From: Bifidobacteriaceae bacterium
Lineage (GTDB): Bacteria; Actinomycetota; Actinomycetes; Actinomycetales; WQXJ01
NCBI GenBank assembly: GCA_031265345.1
Contig: JAISCU010000398.1
Coordinates: 1-5,600 of the forward strand
Direction of reading: 5' to 3'
DNA length: 5,600 bases
The stretch's first letter is position 1; each line of letters begins with the position of its first letter. Shown one piece after another: positions 1 through 5,600 of this stretch. The position numbers and the translations under genes are program-made. The notes beneath the pieces are model-generated. The model ran no database searches and had not been told where the DNA came from. It saw only the letters and a list, made by a program, of their open reading frames with translations.

Positions 1-142
1 GGGCGGGCGGCACGTCCTCCAAGTCGTCGTCGCTCGTGAGGGCCAGGCGCTGCAGGGCCGCCTCGCCAGCCGCGCTCAGCAGGGACAGGGCCAACCCGCC
101 CACGGCGGCGGCCGCCAAGACCCACCAGGGAACCGAGCCCAC
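1..142 (-). CDS. CNNM/CorC-family (hemolysin-like) membrane protein, N-terminal fragment
   Basis: Partial gene running off the left edge; about 47 codons are visible. A GTG start at 140-142 lies 3 bases after the ybeY stop, with GAGG (within the ybeY 3' end) 6 bases upstream as a ribosome binding site. The translation begins MGSVPWWVLAAAAVGG, then a hydrophobic stretch and AAGEAALQRL followed by an acidic run (SDDDLED). A short N-terminal membrane segment followed by a small-residue/Glu/Ala motif (usually like AAAEAAL) is typical of the first DUF21 helix in CNNM/CorC-type proteins, which are putative divalent-cation or Mg/Co transport proteins with later CBS domains. Position directly after ybeY is where actinobacteria usually carry this gene. 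The DUF21 core and CBS domains lie outside the window, so the family call rests on the N-terminus and the gene order. Confidence 0.72.
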   Translation of the reverse strand, partial: MGSVPWWVLAAAAVGGLALSLLSAAGEAALQRLALTSDDDLEDVPPA

Positions 143-145
143 GGC

Positions 146-594
146 CTACCTCGACGCGATGAACGCCAGGACCAGCTTGCGTTGCAGGCCGAACATGGGC
201 GCGCGCGCGGCCGGGGCGGCGGGGTCGAGGCCGAGCAAGTGCAATATTCCGTGCGTCGCCAGCACCAGCAATTCGTCCTCCAGGGAATGGCCCATGTCGC
301 GGGCCTGGGCGGCCGCCACCTCCGGGCAGATCACCACGTCACCCAGGATTCCGGGGTCGGACGGCGCCTCCTCGCTGCCCGGCCTGAGCTCGTCCATCGG
401 GAAGCTCATCACGTCGGTCGGCCCCTCCTCCTCGAGGAAGCGCTCATGGAGCTCGGCCATGGCCGCGACGTCGATGAACGAGATGACCAGCTCCGCCTGG
501 GGATGCACGTTCAGGGAGTCGAGCACAAAGCGGCCGAGGGCCGCGAACTCGGGCTCGTCCAGCTTGGCCTCGGTCTCGTTGAGGACGTCCACGC

Positions 595-598
<4 letters not shown>
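146..598 (-). CDS. ybeY: YbeY-family endoribonuclease / rRNA maturation factor, with altered zinc site
   Basis: Encodes 150 residues, normal for the family. YbeY is a zinc-dependent endoribonuclease needed for 16S rRNA 3'-end maturation and ribosome quality control in the cytoplasm. Visible family blocks: MSVDVLNET at the N-terminus, GPTDVMSFPMDELRPG (59-74), GILGDVVICPEVA (83-95), HSLEDELLVLATHGILHLLG (104-123), and MFGLQ (135-139). The start is ATG at 598, preceded by AAGGAGG about 9 bases upstream; it overlaps the phoH stop (ATGA), which suggests translational coupling. A longer reading from 772 is only a shadow of the phoH 3' end. The oddity is the metal motif: the family has HGxLHLxGYDH, but here it reads HGILHLLGLDP. 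H116 and H120 are present, while the third ligand (position 126, codon at 221-223) is proline. The following segment is also Ala-rich (AAPAARAP) where related proteins are Glu/Arg-rich. Family assignment is firm; catalytic activity is doubtful. Confidence 0.93.
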
Positions 599-1727
<1,129 letters not shown>

Positions 1728-1728
<1 letters not shown>

Positions 1729-2075
1729 CAGGCCGGGGTCCACCCGAGTCTGGTTCCGCCCAGGACGTGCCCATGGACATGGAAGACGCTTTGACCGGCC
1801 ATTGGGCCGGTGTTGAAGATCAGCCGGTATTCGCCGTCCGCCTCGTCCATGGCCACTTCCTGGGCCAGGGCCACCACGTCCACCAGGGCGTCCGGCGCGG
1901 CCGCCGCCAGCGCGGCCACGTCCGCGTAGTGCTCGCGCGGGATGACGAGCACATGGACGGGCGCTTGCGGATTGATGTCGCGGAAGGCGATGGCGTTCTC
2001 GTTCTGGCCCACAATGTCGGTTAGGACCGTGCCGTCGACGAACTGGCAGAACAGGCAATCCGAAAGCAATGACAT
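1728..2075 (-). CDS. HIT-family (histidine triad, HINT-like) nucleotide-binding protein
   Basis: Encodes 115 residues, a normal length for a HINT-branch HIT protein. These cytoplasmic enzymes hydrolyse phosphoramidates and nucleotide-linked substrates such as AMP-lysine type adducts; the physiological substrate here is unknown. Evidence: N-terminal CLFC (C7, C10), the conserved block AIAFRDINPQAPVHVLVIPREHY (29-50), FNTG (87-90), and the triad HVHGH (H99, H101, H103) followed by VLGG. By comparison with HINT proteins H101 should be the nucleophile. The start is ATG at 2075. No strong ribosome binding site is visible, only AGTAGG just upstream, but a TAGAGT hexamer sits 6 bases before the ATG, so the mRNA may be leaderless. 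This gene appears to be the first of the HIT-phoH-ybeY-CorC operon. In related genomes rsmE lies directly upstream; here other genes intervene. Confidence 0.95.
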
Positions 2076-2081
2076 ACGCCT

Positions 2082-2087
2082 ACTCTA
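2082..2087 (-). promoter_or_regulatory. Candidate -10 element for the HIT-phoH-ybeY operon
   Basis: Reading on the minus strand, TAGAGT (fits the actinobacterial TANNNT -10 pattern) is followed by AGGCGT and then the HIT start codon. That spacing would place transcription initiation at or next to the A of the ATG, giving a leaderless transcript. No convincing -35 hexamer is seen about 17 bases upstream, which is common for such promoters. The call rests on pattern and spacing only. Confidence 0.35.
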
Positions 2088-2211
2088 CCGACCGCCGCGC
2101 GTAACCGCAGTTGGGGACATGCCTGGACGGTGCTTCCCAGCCGGTGATGGTGCGCTGCGGCCGGACCGAGCCCCGACTGCGACCTCCGGCGCCCTCGTGG
2201 CCGGGACACGT

Positions 2212-2234
2212 CGACCTGGAAGGCCCGAAGGTCG
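2212..2234 (-). terminator. Candidate hairpin downstream of the ATPase gene
   Basis: CGACCT (2212-2217) and AGGTCG (2229-2234) form a perfect 6-bp inverted repeat with an 11-base loop, 22 bases beyond the ATPase stop codon. There is no T-tract, so it is not a classic intrinsic terminator. A second, weaker stem (CGGGT/ACCCG, 2238-2254) lies between it and the stop codon. The interval from the ATPase stop to the HIT start (2076-2256) shows no further gene. Confidence 0.25.
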
Positions 2235-2256
2235 TGCCGGGTCGCGTCAACCCGCG

Positions 2257-3381
2257 TCAACTGTCAAGCGAGCGCAGATGGTCCGCCAGGAACGGGATGG
2301 TGAAACGGAGCAGACCGCGCCCGGCCGGCTCGACCACTTCGGCGGCGATCAAGCGCGACCGGTACTTGTTGACATGGTCGCGGGTCGCGCCCAAGCCAGC
2401 CATGATCGAGGCGATCCGCACAGGCTCCGCGCCCTGGTGAGCCATGGCGATCAGAAAGCGCCGGTCGGCCTCCGAGAGATCGGCCAACGCAGGCTCGTGG
2501 ACCAGCCGTCGCGCCGTTCCGGCCGCCCGGAGAACAGCCGTCTCAGCGGCATCGGCACCGATCTCGGTCGCCGAGCGGTTGGCTTCCCAAAGCTCGAAGC
2601 CCACCACTTGAATCAGGAACGGATAGCCCTGGATCGCATCGACGGCCAGTCCCAGGGCCTCCTTGGTGATGGTCCGGCCGGCGCGCTCGATCGGTTCTGC
2701 CAGGCCAGCGCTGACCAAAGCATCCGGCACCGGCCCGAGCTGGAAACGGTCGGCCCGGCGAAGATAGGTCAGGACATTCTCGCTCAGCAGACCACTGATC
2801 GCTGCGGGTAGCCCAGCGGCGCAGAACGCCACCGGCAGGCCCTGGCGGAAGCATTGTTGAATGGCATGGAACAGCGGCTTGAGCTCATTGATCTCGTCGC
2901 GATGGACTTCATCAAGAGAAATGAACACTCCTTTGTCAGATTGGGCCTGGAGGCGGGCCAACGCCTCGAGTTGCTGGCGCAGCGAAGGCTCGATCGGATA
3001 GCGCTCGACGACCTGCCGCGTCAGGCCGCCACCAATGCCCAGGACCGAGGCCGACACTCCCGTCACAGAACTCGTGGCGTGGTCCGGGTCGAGAGCGGCC
3101 AGCATTTGCGGGAAGACCGTCCGGGTCAGTTCCTCGGCCAGCCCAGGTTGGACGATCTCAGAGACGACCATCCAGCCCAGTTCCGCAGCGGTGTCTTCGA
3201 GAGCGTTCAGCAGCACCGTCTTGCCCGTCCCACGCTGCCCGGTCAGGAGCATCGCACGGGCGGGATCACCCGGACCGTTTACAAGAGCCCGCCGCAAGGC
3301 CGTGATCTCCATGTCGCGGCCGACCAGCAACGGCGGCGTGATGCCGAAACTGGGGGTGAACGGATTGGCCGTCGTGGGCAT
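2257..3381 (-). CDS. Orphan P-loop ATPase, AAA/Orc1-Cdc6-like with C-terminal winged-helix region
   Basis: Encodes 374 residues from ATG at 3381, chosen because GAAGGAG lies 7 bases upstream and because the NPFTPSFGITPPLLVGR opening (6-22) is a typical N-terminus for this type of actinobacterial ATP-binding protein. An upstream in-frame ATG at 3414 would add 11 residues with no such site. Walker A is GQRGTGKT (48-55) and Walker B is VFISLDEVH (152-160). YLRRADRFQLGPV (206-218) and GYPFLIQVVG (252-261) match the sensor/lid region of Orc1/Cdc6- and archaeal-type ATPases. Residues about 300-370 (LSEADRRFLIAMA, then RDHVNKYRSRLI and GLLRFTIPFLADHL) resemble a winged helix-turn-helix ending. No transmembrane segment or effector domain is visible, and no partner gene is adjacent in the operon sense. 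The role is unknown; a DNA-binding or signalling ATPase is plausible. It lies between rsmE and the HIT gene, outside the conserved cluster, and is divergent from fmdBA. Confidence 0.85.
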   Translation of the reverse strand: MPTTANPFTPSFGITPPLLVGRDMEITALRRALVNGPGDPARAMLLTGQRGTGKTVLLNALEDTAAELGWMVVSEIVQPGLAEELTRTVFPQMLAALDPDHATSSVTGVSASVLGIGGGLTRQVVERYPIEPSLRQQLEALARLQAQSDKGVFISLDEVHRDEINELKPLFHAIQQCFRQGLPVAFCAAGLPAAISGLLSENVLTYLRRADRFQLGPVPDALVSAGLAEPIERAGRTITKEALGLAVDAIQGYPFLIQVVGFELWEANRSATEIGADAAETAVLRAAGTARRLVHEPALADLSEADRRFLIAMAHQGAEPVRIASIMAGLGATRDHVNKYRSRLIAAEVVEPAGRGLLRFTIPFLADHLRSLDS

Positions 3382-3409
3382 GGCAAGGCTCCTTCGCACA
3401 TCGGGTTTA

Positions 3410-3479
3410 CACATCAGGGCACATCGTTACCTATCTTACCTATCTTCCACATTGGGCCTATCGGGGCACATCAGGACAC
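3410..3479. repeat. Spaced direct repeats CACATCAGGRCAC upstream of the ATPase gene
   Basis: CACATCAGGGCAC (3410-3422) and CACATCAGGACAC (3467-3479) match at 12 of 13 positions and start 57 bases apart. The CACATC core also occurs at 3397-3402 and 3420-3425, giving four same-direction copies within 76 bases just upstream of the ATPase start. Such clustered copies fit a binding site for a regulator, possibly the ATPase itself, but nothing in the sequence proves this. Confidence 0.6.
3427..3444. repeat. Tandem 9-bp repeat TTACCTATC
   Basis: Two perfect adjacent copies (3427-3435 and 3436-3444), followed by a partial third start (TT). They lie between the CACATC copies, about 46-63 bases upstream of the ATPase start. 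The complementary strand reads GATAGGTAA twice, which creates the TAAGAT sequence that could act as a -10 element. Confidence 0.8.
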
Positions 3480-3530
3480 GTCCAAGCACACACTTCCACA
3501 GATGGACGATGCCGCCCGCCGAGTTCCGCA

Positions 3531-3550
3531 CAGCCCCGACCAGCCCCGAC
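3531..3550. repeat. Tandem 10-bp repeat CAGCCCCGAC
   Basis: Two perfect adjacent copies (3531-3540 and 3541-3550) in the middle of the non-coding region between the ATPase gene and fmdB. No function is apparent; it may be chance slippage in GC-rich sequence. Confidence 0.75.
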
Positions 3551-3711
3551 TCCCCGAGAGGGCGCCCACCAAACAGCACTGGCCCCAGCGGAGCCCCAGA
3601 TCAACGCGTTACCCGCGCGAACGCCGCCGCTAAAGAACCAGAAACAAACGCTTGGCAAGCTCATGTGAGTCAGCGCCGGGACCCGCCCGGGCGTTGACGG
3701 AACGGGGGATC

Positions 3712-3951
3712 ATGCCGAATTACGCCTACCGATGCGACCAACACGCTGTCTTCACGATGGCCGTCCCGCTGGCCGAAGCCATCGCGGACGCCATGGCCAC
3801 CGTCGCCTGCCCCACCTGCGGGCGGGCGACGCGGAGGGTGTACACGGCTCCCATGATCAACTTCGGCGGCGCATTGCACAAAGCCATCGACGCGTCGAAG
3901 GCCACAGCCGACGCGCCGGCCGTGGTGACCTCGATTCCACCCCGCACCTGA
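3712..3951 (+). CDS. fmdB: FmdB-type zinc-ribbon protein
   Basis: Encodes 79 residues. The opening MPNYAYRC and the later CPTCGRATRRVYTAPM (33-48) are the classic FmdB zinc-ribbon pattern (MPxYxYxC ... CPxCGxxxxRV). The metal ligands here would be C8, H11, C33 and C36; the first pair is C-x2-H rather than C-x2-C. Small proteins of this family accompany formamidase/amidase genes and were proposed to be regulators in Methylophilus, but their biochemical role is not settled. The ATG at 3712 is chosen because the conserved MPxYxY motif begins there; GGGGGA a few bases upstream is a modest ribosome binding site. A longer reading from 3652 has a TTG start and no family similarity. The stop is 25 bases before fmdA, so the two are probably co-transcribed. 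The tail after residue 50 (Ala-rich, ending IPPRT) is not recognisable. Confidence 0.86.
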   Translation: MPNYAYRCDQHAVFTMAVPLAEAIADAMATVACPTCGRATRRVYTAPMINFGGALHKAIDASKATADAPAVVTSIPPRT

Positions 3952-3976
3952 GACCAAGAAACAAAGGAGTCCCAAC

Positions 3977-5233
3977 ATGCCAGAAACAGTATTCCCGCTC
4001 GACTCGACCAAGCGGTTCGAGGACCAAGCCATAGTCGGCCACAATCGGTGGCATCCGGACATCCCGCCGACGGCGACGGTCAAGCCGGGCACCTCGATCC
4101 GGGTCCACTGCCGGGAATGGCTCGACGGCGCGATCCACAACGACGACTCGGCCCAGGACATCCTCGACGCTCCGCTGGACGTGTCGCACAAGCTCTCCGG
4201 TCCCTTCGCCGTGGAAGGCGCCAAGCCCGGCGACCTGCTGGTGGTGGACATCTTGGACATCGGGCCGATCCCGGGAGAGGATTCGGGGCCGTTGGCCGGT
4301 CAAGGCTGGGGCTACACCGGGATCTTCGCCAAGGCCAACGGCGGCGGTTTCCTGACCGACGAGTTCCCGGACGCCTACAAGGCGATCTGGGACTTCACCG
4401 GCCCGGTGGCGACGTCCCGGCACATCCCGCATGTCGCCTATCCCGGGCTGACCCATCCCGGCCTCATGGGCACCGCACCTTCGCCCGCCCTTCTCGCCAA
4501 ATGGAACGCTCGCGAGAATGCCCTGATCGCGACCGACCCGTCACGGGTTCCGCCCTTGGCCATGCCGCCGCAGCCGAACGAGGCAACGCTGGGCGCGCTG
4601 CCCGTCCAGGATTTCGCGACAGCTGCCGCTGAAGCGGCCCGCACCGTCCCGCCGCGCGAGAACGGCGGCAACCAAGACATCAAGAACCTCTCCCGCGGCT
4701 CCCGCGTCTTCTACCCGGTGTTCGTGGACGGCGGCAATCTGTCGGTCGGCGACCTGCATTTCTCCCAAGGCGATGGCGAGATCACTTTCTGCGGCGCCAT
4801 CGAGATGGGCGGCTTCATCGACTTGCGTCTCGATCTGATCAAGGACGGCATGGAGACTTACGGCGTGGCCGAGAACGCCATCTTCCTGCCCGGCACGGCC
4901 GATCCGCAGTTCTCGGAGTGGATAGCGTTCTCCGGCGTCTCGGTGACCACCGAGAACGAGCAGCGCTACCTCGATTCCGATCTGGCCTTCAAGCGGGCCT
5001 GCCTGCACGCCATCGACTACCTGACCAAGTTCGGCTACAGTCCCGAGCAGGCGTATCTGCTGATCGGCTCCGCGCCGGTCGAGGGTAGGCTGTCCGGCGT
5101 TGTGGACATCCCCAACTCGTGCGCGACGATCTACTTGCCGACCGCGATCTTCGACTTCGACGTCCGTCCCTCCGCCGCGGGTCCGGCCAAGGTCGATCCC
5201 GGAATCGGCGCGCCTCACGCCTCGGCCCGGTGA
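3977..5233 (+). CDS. fmdA: Formamidase (acetamidase/formamidase FmdA family)
   Basis: Encodes 418 residues, close to the roughly 400-residue FmdA formamidases. The enzyme should hydrolyse formamide to formate and ammonia in the cytoplasm, giving nitrogen from short amides. Family blocks seen in order: NRWHPDIPPTATVKPG (23-38), REWLDGAIHNDDSAQDI (46-62), HKLSGPFAVEGAKPGDLLVV (71-90), GYTGIFAKANGGGFLTDEFP (112-131), HPGLMGTAPS (160-169), GGNQDIKNL (230-238), GDLHFSQGDGE (258-268), FCGAIEMGG (271-279), and GYSPEQAYLLIG followed by VDIPNSCATIYLP (353-388). Nothing key appears missing. The start is ATG at 3977 with AAAGGAG 7 bases upstream, a strong ribosome binding site. It follows fmdB by 25 bases. 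The neighbouring amide or urea transport genes often found with it are absent in this window, so the substrate could also be another short aliphatic amide. Confidence 0.93.
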   Translation: MPETVFPLDSTKRFEDQAIVGHNRWHPDIPPTATVKPGTSIRVHCREWLDGAIHNDDSAQDILDAPLDVSHKLSGPFAVEGAKPGDLLVVDILDIGPIPGEDSGPLAGQGWGYTGIFAKANGGGFLTDEFPDAYKAIWDFTGPVATSRHIPHVAYPGLTHPGLMGTAPSPALLAKWNARENALIATDPSRVPPLAMPPQPNEATLGALPVQDFATAAAEAARTVPPRENGGNQDIKNLSRGSRVFYPVFVDGGNLSVGDLHFSQGDGEITFCGAIEMGGFIDLRLDLIKDGMETYGVAENAIFLPGTADPQFSEWIAFSGVSVTTENEQRYLDSDLAFKRACLHAIDYLTKFGYSPEQAYLLIGSAPVEGRLSGVVDIPNSCATIYLPTAIFDFDVRPSAAGPAKVDPGIGAPHASAR

Positions 5234-5278
5234 CGTGACTCTCGCGCCGAGGTGCCCGGGGCGCGCCGCCGACACGTC
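5232..5278. terminator. Nested inverted repeat between convergent fmdA and rsmE (possible bidirectional terminator)
   Basis: An outer pair GACGTG (5232-5237) / CACGTC (5273-5278) encloses an inner pair CGCGCC (5243-5248) / GGCGCG (5260-5265), with internal loops of 5 and 7 bases and an 11-base terminal loop. It begins inside the fmdA stop codon and ends 18 bases before the rsmE stop, filling most of the 63-base gap. Its symmetry would serve both converging transcripts, but neither side has a T-tract. Confidence 0.4.
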
Positions 5279-5296
5279 GCGGGCCGACCCCCGGTC

Positions 5297-5600
5297 TCAG
5301 TGAGCCCAGCGACCGAGCAGGTGGTTGATGACCGCCAGCGCCGCGGGCCCCGCCACCCCGGCCCGCAGCACCTCAGGCCAGAGTCGCGCCTCGCGGCACC
5401 CCGCCTCCGCGAGGGCCGCCAGTTCGGCCTCGGAGATTCCCCCCTCCGGCCCGGTTATCACGTACAGAAGTTCAGGTATCCCCCCGGTCCCAGGCCGCGC
5501 GCGCTCACGCCCCACACCGCCAGGCCCCAGACTCCCTGGCAACACGGCCCCAGACCCGATACGCACGATGCCGTCCGGCCCGGCCTCCCCCGGTCCCACC
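5297..5600 (-). CDS. rsmE: 16S rRNA m3U1498 methyltransferase RsmE, C-terminal part, with altered motif
   Basis: Partial gene, open to the right edge; the last 100 codons are visible and the true start lies outside. RsmE is a SPOUT (knotted) methyltransferase that methylates U1498 of 16S rRNA using S-adenosylmethionine. Identification rests on YVITGPEGGISEAELAALAEAG (GPEGG at 5438-5452) and PEVLR...AGPAALAVINHLLGRW at the C-terminus, the normal end of the actinobacterial protein. Two things are odd. The second cofactor motif, usually LGPxVLRTxTAG, reads LWPEVLRAGVAG (5348-5383): Gly to Trp and both Thr replaced. Also, the stretch before GPEGG (5465-5599) is Gly/Pro/Arg-rich and lacks the hydrophobic LxxE-type strand normally found there, suggesting an enlarged linker or divergence. 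The frame is intact, so I call it a gene, not a pseudogene; activity is uncertain. Confidence 0.9.
   Translation of the reverse strand, partial: VGPGEAGPDGIVRIGSGAVLPGSLGPGGVGRERARPGTGGIPELLYVITGPEGGISEAELAALAEAGCREARLWPEVLRAGVAGPAALAVINHLLGRWAH

Larger units (their letters stand above)
3382..3711. promoter_or_regulatory. Divergent intergenic region between the ATPase gene and fmdBA
   Basis: This 330-base stretch contains no credible gene. It must hold the promoters for both directions. The ATPase-proximal half (3397-3480) is less GC-rich than its surroundings and contains repeated CACATC motifs and a tandem TTACCTATC pair. Reading on the minus strand, TAAGAT (3433-3438) could serve as a -10 for the ATPase, but no good -35 is present. 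The fmdB-proximal part has a tandem CAGCCCCGAC pair (3531-3550) and an imperfect GC-rich inverted repeat around 3675-3692. I could not identify a convincing fmdB promoter. Confidence 0.5.

Noticed and set aside
1729..2058. Upstream extension of the phoH frame by 110 residues
   Set aside because: It runs out of frame through the HIT gene, has Arg/Gly/Pro-rich low-quality sequence and no family similarity; the TGATG junction gives a natural phoH start.
2243..2260. Two CGCGTCAA copies, reading TTGACGCG on the minus strand, as -35 promoter elements for the HIT operon
   Set aside because: No acceptable -10 hexamer lies 16-19 bases downstream of either copy, and one overlaps the ATPase stop codon.
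1942..2811. Plus-strand open frame of about 289 codons opposite the HIT and ATPase genes
   Set aside because: It crosses the ATPase-HIT intergenic gap and two confident genes, and shows no recognisable domain.
3397..3550. Short repeats considered as a CRISPR array or phage attachment site
   Set aside because: The units are only 6-13 bases, irregularly spaced, without regular spacers; no integrase, tRNA or cas gene is in the window.
2854..3633. Plus-strand open frame of about 259 codons opposite the ATPase start and the intergenic region
   Set aside because: Mostly antisense to the ATPase; Arg/Gln-rich composition, no motif and no ribosome binding site.
4541..5275. Minus-strand open frame of about 244 codons opposite fmdA
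   Set aside because: Fully antisense to a well-supported formamidase; composition is a typical high-GC shadow.

Overview
This is a high-GC window with the gene order of an actinobacterial (Actinomycetota) chromosome. The minus strand carries, in transcription order, rsmE (3' part only), a HIT-family hydrolase, phoH, ybeY and the first codons of a CNNM/CorC-type membrane protein. In many actinobacteria this order (dnaJ-rsmE-HIT-phoH-ybeY-corC-era) is an RNA-metabolism and ribosome-maturation cluster. The protein sequences (PhoH core, HIT protein) look actinobacterial, but I cannot name a genus.

Layout. Positions 1-142: start of the CorC-like gene. 146-598: ybeY. 595-1728: phoH. 1728-2075: HIT gene. 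The last four are tightly packed: HIT and phoH share one base (TGATG), phoH and ybeY overlap by four bases (ATGA), and ybeY and the CorC-like gene are 3 bases apart. They look like one translationally coupled operon that starts just upstream of the HIT gene. 2257-3381: an orphan P-loop ATPase with an Orc1/Cdc6-like layout, same strand. 3382-3711: an intergenic region with several short direct repeats. 3712-3951 and 3977-5233: plus-strand fmdB-fmdA pair (zinc-ribbon protein and formamidase). 5297-5600: 3' end of rsmE, convergent with fmdA.

How the genes fit together. YbeY, PhoH and RsmE all belong to RNA or ribosome maturation. The ATPase and fmdBA do not, and they occupy a block of about 3.2 kb that separates rsmE from its usual neighbour, the HIT gene. 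FmdA should hydrolyse formamide to formate and ammonia, with the small FmdB zinc-ribbon protein as its usual companion.

The most notable observations are two enzymes with altered core motifs. YbeY lacks the third zinc-binding histidine (H to P), and RsmE has a changed LGPxVLRTxTA-type cofactor motif plus a Gly/Pro-rich stretch where compact sequence is expected. Both act on 16S rRNA. I see no CRISPR array, tRNA, rRNA, insertion sequence or integrase in the window.
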